Part shown: positions 17,846 to 27,200 of the stretch, piece after piece
Layout: the number at the start of each line of letters is the position of its first letter
How positions within the stretch are numbered: the stretch's first letter is position 1
From: Gammaproteobacteria bacterium
GTDB taxonomy: Bacteria > Pseudomonadota > Gammaproteobacteria > HK1
Direction of reading: 5' to 3'
DNA length: 64,000 bases
Assembly (NCBI GenBank): GCA_012103455.1
Contig: WLWT01000001.1
Coordinates: 3,789,288-3,853,287 of the forward strand
The notes under the pieces: model-generated
What the model saw: the letters and a program-made list of their open reading frames with translations, nothing else
Databases searched by the model: none
Told to the model about the DNA's origin: nothing
Position numbers and translations under genes: made by a program

Positions 17846-19135
17846 TCATACTCGCACCTCCCCTGTTTTCAGCCCGAAGTTGATGCGGTTTCCGTCAAGA
17901 ATCGGAGCCGCACGGCCGGCCGGAACATCAACCACTGACCCGTCCGGCTTAGTCAGCGTCCACGCCTGCGCAGTCGTGTTTCGCAGACCGAAGAGATTCG
18001 GTACTTGGGGATTTCGAACGACCTCCGCGATCGGGGTGTCGTCATCGCGGCTCTGACCGACATGGTAGCCGAACAGTTGGGTAGTGCGATTGAGTAGAAC
18101 GATGTCATCGCCGATTTTGATGCGCGGTGGCAGTACCAACGGCTTCTTGCATGACCAGCAGCGCTTGCCGCCAGAGGGTGCTGCGACCGTAGGCTCATAG
18201 AAATTTTCGGCACTGCACCCGCACAGCCAGATGCTGTTGATGGCACTGGCAAAAGCCTTCCTCCACTGCGACTCGCGTACACGCTTGGACGGATAGTGCA
18301 ATCCGTCCGTGAACGATCGCCGGAACAAGTCGGCCAGCGTTCCTGGGTACATGTCGCGAAAAGCGATAGGGTTGTCGTGAATATCGGGGACAGGGCGGTT
18401 GGAGGCGTCGTCCGGATGCCAAATATAGAGCGGGTCGAATCCGTAGAGGCGTTCTAAGGCGGGCACATCGAGACAGCGGATGTTCGCTTCCCGTTGCCCA
18501 TCGAGGGGGTGACCGCCGTACAAGAGGAAAAACAGCAGCACTGCCAGCGAGTAGCGATCGGTATCAGCAGACGGGGGGGCTTCTCTGCGAACTACCTCGG
18601 GAGCCATAAAACGCTGGGTACCCAGTACGCCGCCCGTTTCGGCACCCGTTATATCAACGTTGTCGTTGTCGCAGATGCGCACTTCGCCGGTCTTCGGATC
18701 AAAGAATACATTGGCGAAGGAAATGTCCCGATAACAGAGCCCCTTGCTATGAAGGCGGAGAAAGCCATCTGCGAGCTTCATTCCAGCCGTGAGCAATACA
18801 CGCATCGACGGCTGGATCCGCCGTGCCATGAATTCTTCCAGTCCCCGGAAGTTGGGATCTCGAAGGGCCATGATGTAGCCGTACCGTTCCGACTGGAGGT
18901 CTTCTACCATCGCCATCGGCCACAGGAAGTGCGGTGCAGGCGAGCCTTTTTCAACCAACCGCTCAAGTACCGCTTTTTGTTCCGGGGTGGACGTATTTGG
19001 GTGATAGACCTTCACCGCTACGGGCTGCCCGTCGTCAGTAGCTTTCCAGACCTCGCCTTGGCCCCCCTGACCGAGCAGGCTATCGGCGGTGATGCGCGTT
19101 CCGTCAGCAATCTTCAGCAGTTCTGGCTTTTGCAT
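17846..19135 (-). CDS. Ser/Thr protein kinase with C-terminal Cys cluster, TerY-P triad kinase
   Basis: Last gene of a six-gene operon. From ATG 19135 (GGAG 8 bp upstream; ATG 19153 is an alternative) it is 429 aa. Kinase motifs: Gly-rich loop GQGGQGEVW at residues 22-30, VAVKVY with Lys42, catalytic loop CYRDISFAN at 134-142 (HRD is YRD), DND at 156-158 instead of DFG, and APE at 178-180. After the kinase domain CGC (305-307) and CWSC (326-329) form a likely zinc site, and a beta-rich tail follows. Kinases linked to a PP2C phosphatase and a TerY vWA protein form a known triad proposed in stress and conflict systems. Substrates are unknown. Confidence 0.85.
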   Translation of the reverse strand: MQKPELLKIADGTRITADSLLGQGGQGEVWKATDDGQPVAVKVYHPNTSTPEQKAVLERLVEKGSPAPHFLWPMAMVEDLQSERYGYIMALRDPNFRGLEEFMARRIQPSMRVLLTAGMKLADGFLRLHSKGLCYRDISFANVFFDPKTGEVRICDNDNVDITGAETGGVLGTQRFMAPEVVRREAPPSADTDRYSLAVLLFFLLYGGHPLDGQREANIRCLDVPALERLYGFDPLYIWHPDDASNRPVPDIHDNPIAFRDMYPGTLADLFRRSFTDGLHYPSKRVRESQWRKAFASAINSIWLCGCSAENFYEPTVAAPSGGKRCWSCKKPLVLPPRIKIGDDIVLLNRTTQLFGYHVGQSRDDDTPIAEVVRNPQVPNLFGLRNTTAQAWTLTKPDGSVVDVPAGRAAPILDGNRINFGLKTGEVRV

Positions 19136-19154
19136 TGGCGATTTCTCCATCATT

Positions 19155-20153
19155 TCAAGATTTCTTTATCTTTATTGTTCTCATGACCCTACCAAGGACA
19201 ACTCGGAAGCACCGTACGATCCGGCTATTCGACTTTGCCGCCACATTCCCCTGCGACGACTCGTCCGACTCCGTCTCCACCGGCTTTTCCGTCGCAGTCC
19301 GATTCGACTCAATGAGCGGCGTGCTGTCCGAGCGTATAATGGGAGAATCCGCAGCGCTCCGGCTCGCCAATGGCAGCCAGTAGAGAAGCGCAAGGCCAAT
19401 GTCGTCACCAGCCCCTCGAGCGGTGACTTGCTCAAGGAAGCCCCGCAAGTTCAAGCCGCACATCCCGTCTTTGCGTACCAGGTCGAGGTAGTCGGGACCG
19501 ATCTTCCTGAACGCAGCCTCCGTGGAGTACGACTTGCTGTATCCATCTGTAGAGAGAAGAAGAAGTGTCTCTTGGCTCGGTGCCGGCAGGACTCGCACGC
19601 GGAACAAGTGCTCGGCTTCCGGAAGACACAGGCTGGAAGTCTCGTCGGCAAACGCCGCAGGATCGGCGGGGAGTGGGACATCAACTGTTCCATCCTCGGC
19701 GACGAGCAGGATGTCGCCGTCTCCGAGTTGTCCGACCAACAGGAAGTCCGGCGTTGCTAAGGCCGCCAAAATTGTCGAGCCATAATCCAAGAGCGGCGTT
19801 TCGTCGTCCCCTGCCTTAGCTCGAACCCTCGCCATCCATTCGCGGACGATCTGAACGCGAAGAGGATGCTCGGCATACTTTTGGACTTCCATCAGATTTG
19901 AAGCCCGTTCACCCAAGTCCTCGGCAAACCGCACGAGCGCGGCAAGTGTCACATGGACCGCGAGCCGGGCACCGACATCGGCGTGTTTGCTCGTACCATG
20001 GCCGTCAGCCACAGCCACGGCTACGGTGTCGGCGACCGCGCAGACGCCCACCTCATCTTGGCAGGGTTTACCGGATCGCAGATGGTTCGCACCGATGACC
20101 CGCTCAATGGCGAAGGCAGGCCGGCGGCTGGTCTTGCGGCTACCAGACATCAT
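19155..20153 (-). CDS. PP2C-family protein phosphatase, TerY-P triad
   Basis: Metal-dependent Ser/Thr phosphatase expected to oppose the adjacent kinase. The start at ATG 20153 (tandem ATGATG) overlaps the vWA stop by 14 bp; the longer frame to 20381 is a shadow of the vWA gene. Motifs are CQDEVGV, VADGHG near residue 50, DYGSTILAAL, QLGDGDILL and LLSTDGYSKS, which together supply the PP2C metal Asp residues. A low-complexity basic tail ends the protein (VLGRVMRTIKIKKS). The stop is 1 bp from the first possible kinase ATG, so the two are probably translated together. Confidence 0.87.
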   Translation of the reverse strand: MMSGSRKTSRRPAFAIERVIGANHLRSGKPCQDEVGVCAVADTVAVAVADGHGTSKHADVGARLAVHVTLAALVRFAEDLGERASNLMEVQKYAEHPLRVQIVREWMARVRAKAGDDETPLLDYGSTILAALATPDFLLVGQLGDGDILLVAEDGTVDVPLPADPAAFADETSSLCLPEAEHLFRVRVLPAPSQETLLLLSTDGYSKSYSTEAAFRKIGPDYLDLVRKDGMCGLNLRGFLEQVTARGAGDDIGLALLYWLPLASRSAADSPIIRSDSTPLIESNRTATEKPVETESDESSQGNVAAKSNSRIVRCFRVVLGRVMRTIKIKKS

Positions 20154-20886
20154 TGGCGCCTGACGGATCAGGCTTTGGAGACGGAGGCAGCGGCACATTG
20201 ATCCCGGCTGGAGCAGCCGACGACTGGCTCGCTGGAGCAGCCGACGCCGTCTGGCTCGCTGGAGCGGAGGCGGCCTGCAAAACTGCGGTGGACGCCCAGC
20301 GAATGTAATTGACCAGATCTTGAGAATTATTCGCTTGCAGTGGTTGGATCTCTGCATGGCCGATGAAGCGTTGGAGGACATGGGTATCCGCGTCCTCGCC
20401 GATGGCGATTGCGAGGCGCACAGCCTTCTTGCCCCAAGGTTCGGCCATCAAGGTTTGGAGCCCCCCCTCGAAGTCGTCCGTGGGCTGTCCATCACTGATG
20501 AGCACAAGCACAGGCGGTAACGCACGCTCCGGCATCGGCGGGGTCTTGAGCGCGTCGTCTGTGACCAGGCGCAGGGCCTGCCCCATTGAGGTCATGCCAT
20601 TGGCCGAGAGGTCGGTCCACTCGAACTCATCAACGGCTGTCGGCTGCGAAACGTGCCACTGAGCGCCCGACGAAAACTTGAGCGCCCGCACCAAAACCTC
20701 GGCGTTCGGATTGCCGTGTGCGACCTCTCGCATATGCGGGATGGCCTCCCGGATCGCGTGATTGAGCGCTTGAATCTTGCCGCCCGCCATTGAGTACGAG
20801 CAGTCCGCGATGAAGATGAAATGAAGGGGCCTGTTCGCGATAGGCCCACCCGGGAGTTTGTGCTCCATTAACTCTTCGTGTTCCAT
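20140..20886 (-). CDS. TerY-like von Willebrand A domain protein
   Basis: A 248-aa vWA protein. The MIDAS motif is DCSYSM at residues 28-33 (DxSxS), with Thr99 in NGMTSMG and Asp132 in LISDGQPTD completing the metal site. It resembles TerY of tellurite/stress-response loci. The C-terminus (about residues 205-248) is an Ala/Ser/Pro/Gln-rich linker with repeated APASQ, perhaps a flexible tether. The start is well supported by AGGAGA 9 bp upstream. It begins 34 bp after the coiled-coil gene and overlaps the PP2C start. Within the triad, vWA proteins are thought to act as metal-dependent scaffolds. Confidence 0.87.
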   Translation of the reverse strand: MEHEELMEHKLPGGPIANRPLHFIFIADCSYSMAGGKIQALNHAIREAIPHMREVAHGNPNAEVLVRALKFSSGAQWHVSQPTAVDEFEWTDLSANGMTSMGQALRLVTDDALKTPPMPERALPPVLVLISDGQPTDDFEGGLQTLMAEPWGKKAVRLAIAIGEDADTHVLQRFIGHAEIQPLQANNSQDLVNYIRWASTAVLQAASAPASQTASAAPASQSSAAPAGINVPLPPSPKPDPSGANDVW

Positions 20887-20920
20887 TGATTCTTCTCCTC
20901 ATCGAAGTTGATTTGACCTG

Positions 20921-23173
20921 CTACGCCTTTGAGGGGTTGACGACAGCCACGAGTTTGGCATGAAGTCGTTCCGCAACAGGCTTTGCCGGCTTGAGTTGTT
21001 CCCAAGTGCGGATGGCGAGGAAGCGCTTTCCGTTGTGTTCATATAGGTCACCCAATTCGGGAGGTGCCTCGGACGGGATCGGCGGATGCGAACTCGGCTC
21101 ACCGGTTGACAGGGCTGGAGGTCGCTGTGGCCTATCGAAACGGAATTCCTCCGATGCGATAGGATTGAGATTCTCGATTTCCTTGGAGAGGCGGACAGCG
21201 GCGGCCCGAAGGTCGTCAATTGCCTTCTCCGCCTCGGTCAGGTGAGTCGATACCTCGCCGAGTTCGGCTGTGGAAGGCGGCCAATTCGCGATGTTCTCGC
21301 GGTCCTGCTTGTTGCGGGCGACCATCTGTTCTGCCTCGCTCACGCGCTTATTCGCCTCCTTCCGTGGTGCCTTGGACCGCTGGCCCTTATGCTCTCTTTT
21401 AAGGGACTTCTGGTGTGCGCGTGCCTCCTCCAACTTTGTCTCAAGATCAACCCGCTCCTGCTCCAAAAATGCTTTTCGCTCTTGGCGTTTGGGAGCCACA
21501 ACGTTATCAAGAGTAGCCTGTACTTCTTGCCGTCTTTCCTCCGCCTTGCCTCGGGCTTCCTCGTTCCGGGCCAGCTTCTGTCGAACTTCTTTCAGCTTGG
21601 TTTTGGCATCATCGACGCGCTTCTTCCAGCTATATCTTTGGCTTGTTTCCTCTTTGGCATCCTCGGCTACTTGCCGCTGGTCGTGGGCGGTACGCCGCAG
21701 TTCATCCAAACGGCTGGCGATCTCGGTGAGACGCCTCATGCGATCCTCTGCTTGATCCGCTATCCCACTTGGGGGCGACTCGCCGATTTCGTCAAGCTCC
21801 TCGCGTAGTTGTTCGCATTCCACGGCCAAGTTCCCATCCCGCGACGGAAGCCATTGGCGAAGTTTGTTCAACAGCCCTTCTTGACTCTCAAGGCCGTTAA
21901 GCTCATTGCGGAGATTATCTACCGTGCGTGACGCCCACTCATCCACTGCTGTCCAGCTACGGACGATCTCGGCGGTGCGGGCGTCCGGCGACGAAGCAGC
22001 CGGTACTCGCCGCCATTGGATGGTCGCTTCCAAGGCGAGGGGCGGGATGTCGGGGAAGCGAGCGGGCCGGGCAGAGTCGAAGTCCAACAGAGGCGTTTCC
22101 ACATCGCCGGCATCCAGCGGGACCGACGGAACGATCGGCTCCGGTTGTGTCGCTCCGTCCAGCAGCACTTGTCCCTTGACGTCAGCCAGCCTCCTTTGCG
22201 GATAGAATTCCCATTCGGGGTTCTGTGCTGCACGTTCCAAACGATGGAAAAGGTCGATCGCCTTAGCTTGGGGCCATTCGAGCTGAAGTGCGACTGGTGC
22301 CGCCACTAGGTCCATGACCATGCGCTGATGCGTTACCGTCGTCCTCGGAAGACCGGTATCAACCCACAGCACTCGGTGGCCTCGGTGAAAAAGCTTGGCC
22401 GGGAGCTCGGTATCAACGGGGCGACTTACCCTGCCATTCGCCAAGCCATCCGTGGGAGGAATGAACAGCATCCGCGCATTACCGGGGTCTGAAGCTGTCG
22501 GTGAGATTCTTATCTCGGCGTCGGGAACCGGATCGTCAAGGTCTCCGTCAAGTCGGAGCCGACCAGACGCGAGCGGAATGTCGGTTCCGGGAGAGTCGAA
22601 CGGTGATTCCAAGGGGGGCCGGAAATCGACCTTGCCGTCAGCATCCGGCAGGGCCTCTCTCGTTGCATGAAACCAGAACAGCACACAAAAAGCTTTAAAT
22701 AGCGATCGCGCCAGGTCGTCGCCGATGGGGAGCACCCATCTTCGGTGCTCTGCGGTAGGCCCTAAGACAAGTCGTCCGTCGCGCCCTTTATCAACGATGA
22801 GCCAGTCCGCAGGTGGGCGAGGACCCAAGCGGGCGAGAGCTCGGCCACCCACACCCGAGATTCTTTGAACCAATGCGGTGTCAGCCTCAAGATCACGGTC
22901 CCCGTAAATATAGAGTCGGCAGTGTGCAGGAAGAGATCGCAAGACAGCGGCTAGCAATTTGCGCGAGGTTTTTGTCGCACCGATAGCAAGGACGACGCTG
23001 CGAGCATTCGCCACGAGCGGTTGCACATCATTGAGGGCGTCGGAGCCGTTCAATACGGTCCAAGGAAGATCAATGTTCGCACTCTTACCCTGTTCCCAAA
23101 GCGGCAGCTTTTTCTCCCTCCGGTCAATCTGTTCCTGTACCACTTCTGGTTGAATCGGTCCGCTACGCCTCAT
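20921..23173 (-). CDS. Degenerate PLD-like and long coiled-coil protein of the kinase/helicase operon
   Basis: I start at ATG 23173, whose ATGA overlaps the stop of the preceding gene, giving 750 aa. Residues 45-170 form an alpha/beta region (ARSVVLAIGATKTSRKLL, CRLYIYGDRDLEADTALV, WLIVDKGRDGRLVLGPT) that resembles a phospholipase D half-domain, but I see no intact HxK(x4)D. A beta-rich middle follows. About residues 410-690 are a long charged coiled coil (RRTAHDQRQVAEDAKEE, KTKLKEVRQKLARNEEARG, LETKLEEARAHQKSLK). A Pro/Ser linker and a small C-terminal domain (LYEHNGKRFLAIRTWEQL) end it. This could be a sensor or scaffold. The PLD assignment is tentative; the coiled coil is clear. Confidence 0.75.
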   Translation of the reverse strand: MRRSGPIQPEVVQEQIDRREKKLPLWEQGKSANIDLPWTVLNGSDALNDVQPLVANARSVVLAIGATKTSRKLLAAVLRSLPAHCRLYIYGDRDLEADTALVQRISGVGGRALARLGPRPPADWLIVDKGRDGRLVLGPTAEHRRWVLPIGDDLARSLFKAFCVLFWFHATREALPDADGKVDFRPPLESPFDSPGTDIPLASGRLRLDGDLDDPVPDAEIRISPTASDPGNARMLFIPPTDGLANGRVSRPVDTELPAKLFHRGHRVLWVDTGLPRTTVTHQRMVMDLVAAPVALQLEWPQAKAIDLFHRLERAAQNPEWEFYPQRRLADVKGQVLLDGATQPEPIVPSVPLDAGDVETPLLDFDSARPARFPDIPPLALEATIQWRRVPAASSPDARTAEIVRSWTAVDEWASRTVDNLRNELNGLESQEGLLNKLRQWLPSRDGNLAVECEQLREELDEIGESPPSGIADQAEDRMRRLTEIASRLDELRRTAHDQRQVAEDAKEETSQRYSWKKRVDDAKTKLKEVRQKLARNEEARGKAEERRQEVQATLDNVVAPKRQERKAFLEQERVDLETKLEEARAHQKSLKREHKGQRSKAPRKEANKRVSEAEQMVARNKQDRENIANWPPSTAELGEVSTHLTEAEKAIDDLRAAAVRLSKEIENLNPIASEEFRFDRPQRPPALSTGEPSSHPPIPSEAPPELGDLYEHNGKRFLAIRTWEQLKPAKPVAERLHAKLVAVVNPSKA

Positions 23174-24270
23174 GCCCCGATCTCCAAATCGGTACCTGCG
23201 GCGAGCAGCCACCTCGTCCGGGCGGCGAGGGGTTGGCCGTTCACTTCGGAGAGTGCCACCGGATCGGGAGCATCTCCAGCCCACCCTGCCAGTGGGGTAT
23301 CTTCGATAATGTTCGACCACTGCGACTGATAAGCGTCAGGTGCCCTATATCTGTTCTCGGCCCCGGCTTGAGCGACGAGCATAGCGGTTGCCCAAGTGCG
23401 AGCGTCATCTTTTGTTGCCGGGCCGACCGGTATATCTCGGACCTCAACCTTATCGAACGGGCCGCAATCCCTGACCTGCTTATTGTTGTAACGCCGAGAC
23501 CGAAGAAACGACTCGCGTCCGCCCTGCCCCAGCTTGCCGTCATACGCCATGGCGAGGCGACCCTCTTGCTCGTCCCACTGCGGCTCCCAGTCTGCGAAAA
23601 TATCGACCAGCTTGTTCGGCTGCACCGACTCAGGTGAGGATTGGAACTCGCCGCGCTGGTCCCAGTCTCCGCTCACCCGCCCTTTAATCGTCCACTGGTT
23701 GTTGCCCGATGCAAGGTCGATATCCCACTGCAACTTCCCCGTGGTCATCTCTCCAATACGACAGACCGGATTTTGGCCTCCTGCTGCCGGGAACTTCGCA
23801 ATGTTGAACCGCTTAGCTTGGAATATCGACGTGAATATCCGGTCGCGTTCGGGCGAGAACCGCGACGGAAGTGGCTCACGATTATCGAAGTCGCGGTCAC
23901 TCCAATCGCCAGGGGTGCGTTTGAAGTCGAGGACATAACTTTCAAAAAGCGGATGGGATGCCACGAGCAGGCGATATACACCCTGCTCCCAAGCGGGAGC
24001 CTCGCCCGACGACGCACAACGGCGTCCGAGGGCGGTCAGCGCTCCGTTTTGCTCGACAAGCTGAATATAGTGCAAGTGGCGCAACAGGTTTTTTCTTGCA
24101 CGTAGCGAGAGACCCGGTAGGACGGAGTCAATCGCGTCTTCGTAGAGAGTACCTTGGTCCCGGGCCGAGACGCACAGAACCTGAAGGTCCGGTCGCTTCT
24201 CCCACACCGCGAGTTCTGCGAAAACCGCGATCTCCCGGATTTCGACTTCCGTTTCAAGACTGGCCTTCAT
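23170..24270 (-). CDS. Unrecognised operon protein with probable N-terminal winged helix
   Basis: A 366-aa protein starting at ATG 24270 (MKASLETEVEIREIAVF). The A of its ATG is also the last base of the helicase TGA, indicating translational coupling. Residues 55-95 (LSLRARKNLLRHLHYIQL, VEQNGALTALGRRCASSG) look like a winged helix-turn-helix. The remainder is Trp-rich with no motif I recognise (FKRTPGDWSDRDFDNREP, LVDIFADWEPQWDEQEG, TKDDARTWATAMLVAQAG). No membrane segment is visible. It probably functions with its five operon partners; a DNA- or protein-binding adaptor role is only a guess. Confidence 0.7.
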   Translation of the reverse strand: MKASLETEVEIREIAVFAELAVWEKRPDLQVLCVSARDQGTLYEDAIDSVLPGLSLRARKNLLRHLHYIQLVEQNGALTALGRRCASSGEAPAWEQGVYRLLVASHPLFESYVLDFKRTPGDWSDRDFDNREPLPSRFSPERDRIFTSIFQAKRFNIAKFPAAGGQNPVCRIGEMTTGKLQWDIDLASGNNQWTIKGRVSGDWDQRGEFQSSPESVQPNKLVDIFADWEPQWDEQEGRLAMAYDGKLGQGGRESFLRSRRYNNKQVRDCGPFDKVEVRDIPVGPATKDDARTWATAMLVAQAGAENRYRAPDAYQSQWSNIIEDTPLAGWAGDAPDPVALSEVNGQPLAARTRWLLAAGTDLEIGA

Positions 24271-27200
24271 CACACACTCCCAAGCTCGAATAACGGCGTG
24301 GCATCTGCAAGCGTATTGAGTTCTTCGGACGGGCAATCCTCGGCGAAGTACTTCCGGTGACCAAAAACGGCGAGCAAGAACCGGGCTCGGGTGATCCCCA
24401 CATTGAGCCGATTGGGACTGTCCATATGACCGGGCCGCAAGGTGTTTCTGAGGCTCAGCAATACGAGATCGGCCTCTCGACCTTGAAAGCGGTCAACGGT
24501 TGCACACGCAATCGTCGTATTGGGCAGCGCGAAGCGAGTCTCCGCACGATGCATTCCGGTGAATCGCCGGAGCATATCCCGCGTCCCCAGTTCCTGCCGG
24601 TTGTAAAAAGAGAGACAAGCTACTGTCCAGTCCTTGCCATCGGTTCTCTGGTGAGATTTGGCGTAATCCCGCCAAGCCTCCAACCAACGACGCATGGCTT
24701 CGATCTCGGCTTGGTTGATGCCGCGTTCCTCACAGCCGCGCACATCCACCCACACTCGCCGGGCAGGCACCTTGGGCATGAAAGACCAACCGTCTCGTCT
24801 GTCGCGCTCATCGAGTGTATTGGCATCCTTCAGGGCTACGCCCCCGTAGAACTGGTCTCGTGGTAGTTTCGAGATATCCGGGTGCATACGGTGTTGATAC
24901 TCGAGTAGTACTGCCCGCTCCTTCCATACGTCCGGCGGAATCGCCTCGGTGAGAGCACTTCGGCGGCGGACGCGATGGTCGCTCCTACCCACTCGAAAGG
25001 ATTCGATCACGCTACGTACCCCTACGTCGCGAATTGCGTCGATGGCCAAGGGCACCCATTTAGCATAGGACTCCACGGCGGGCATCAGGCTATCAACCTC
25101 GCCTTGCCGTCGTTCACGCTGTCCATCGTCGCGAGCACTGGCAAGTTGATGAACCCTCCCGAGCCGCCACGATACCTGCTTGGCCCAAGACTCCTCGCAC
25201 AGGAAGTCGCGCTGGCGGATAGCCAACTCACCGGCGGTTTGGAAACGACGCCGTTGCTCCCGCACGGGCTTGGTGAAACGGCCTCGTTGGCTGTGCCAGT
25301 GTGCGAATCGATAAGTCCGGGCCGAATCCGGCGCCCAGTCGCGCAACGCCAGCCCCTCTGGGGGCAGATACGGCGCAACGCGATTTCGCAACTCAGGTGG
25401 AAAAAGTATCCAGTCGGCTGCCAGTAAACGCAGTGCCACGGGTTGGCCAGCCTCAACGTCTGCAATGGACACTTCATCGTCCGCGGGATGGTCTTGGACA
25501 ACGCGCACGATCTCGGGCGTGCGGTCACGGCGTTCTGCCCGAGCTTGGATTTCCGCGCTCAGTTCGTTGAGCACATCATCCGGCTCTTCGATCAACCACC
25601 TGACCCTCCCAACCCCGGCCTCCGGGCGCTGGAGCCGGAACAGGATCAGCAACGCCGCTTGGTGGGCGTCGCAGAGCGTTGCGGCGTTTTCATCGCTGAC
25701 TTCGGCGATGCTCGCTTCGAGGTCCTTAGGCTCCGAGAAGGGCGGGAGTTGCCGCACATCGCCGACCACGATCCACTTGCGGGCGAGTTGTGCAGGAACC
25801 ATAAACTCTTGGAATGTCGTCTTACTGGCCTCGTCGATGATCAGAACATCGAAGTAGGGCCAACACGGACCTGTATCATTCTCGCGCTTGTGGTCCGACC
25901 GGCGTATGTACGGGTGTGCGAGGATGCCCGTGGATGTGCCGCAGGTGAGATTGACCGAGGAGAGGATAGTCGCCTCGGCGGCTCGCGCCAAGGCGGCGTC
26001 GTCCAAGCTGGCGAAGGTGCCAGCAGTACGCCAAGTTTCCATCAGGGCCGAGATGCGTTCATCGATTTGCACATCGCGGATGGTTTGGTCCACCCGGTCC
26101 GCAAGCCCGATACGCACGGCTTCGACTTGCTCGAACTTGCCGACGAGTCGCTCCAGACCATTGTCCACAGCGACATGTGTCGTGGAGCAGAGCAACACGT
26201 TTAGTCCTTGATCGATGAACTGTAGCGCCAACTCGCAGATAGCATGGGTTTTGCCTGATCCAGGCGGTCCTTCGAGAAACGCGAAGTCCTCCGTGCCAAG
26301 GGCTTTTTTTACGAACTCCCGTTGCTGGATAGTGCCCGACCAACGCTCGTCGTCGAGCAAGTACCAGCGAGAAACGGCCTTTGGTAGGCACCTCGGCCAA
26401 CGGACCTTGTCGGGTGCTTCGCATAACCTGAGAAGAGCACCTTGGTGGGGTAGCGGGCTGTCCTTGAAACGGAACACTGCCTGCCGCTGGCGTTGTAGGC
26501 CCGCAGTGCTGGACGGGATGAACAATGTCGATCCATCGGGCGGGAGCCGATCCAATTCGAGCTGGTAGTTGTCGCGGCGAAATCCCAAGACCTTAAAAGC
26601 GTCCTGGGGGTTATTGCCCTTTTTAGTGCGGACCTCGCGAACGCCCTCTTCCATATACGCTGTCCGTATGTCCAAGGCCGTCTCGCTGTCCACTTCGTCT
26701 GGTGGAAGGAGTTGAATCCAGACCCCGCGCTGTCGCCGATTGCGACCCTCGTCGTCTGACCAAGCCCACCGGACACCGTTGTCGGCGAGGAGAAAGTCTT
26801 GCTCTGGCAGTTGCTCCAGCGTCAGGATTTTTTCACCGTTCCAGCGAATGTCCTTACTGCCTACACGCAGGCGCGTGGCATTTTCATGGGGTTCAGCGAC
26901 TCGATGGGGTACCTCGGTGCCATGCTCGTCCTCGACAACAACACGATCACAGCCTGCAATGACCAAGACGAGACGCGCGGCCTCTTCCCGGCGCTGGAAC
27001 AAGTGTGCAACCGTGCCGTCGTGACGGCGTGCGACCAACTCAGCTGGCCAGACCGGATCCGAGCGGGTCAAGGTGCAGGGCTTGCCCGCCCAGAAAACCT
27101 GCTCATCGGGGTCGATCTCGCCGGTCAATACGAGAAACAACCCGCAGTCAATTTGCTCGACGCGCTGTGGACGCACCGGCCGGTACTGCTCTCCGACGAA

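Noticed and set aside
18494..19186. 230-aa plus-strand ORF opposite the kinase
   Set aside because: It is antisense to a clear kinase gene and has no recognisable features.
20154..20381. N-terminal extension of the PP2C protein
   Set aside because: It is the out-of-frame shadow of the vWA C-terminal linker; the tandem ATG at 20150-20153 fits the overlap.
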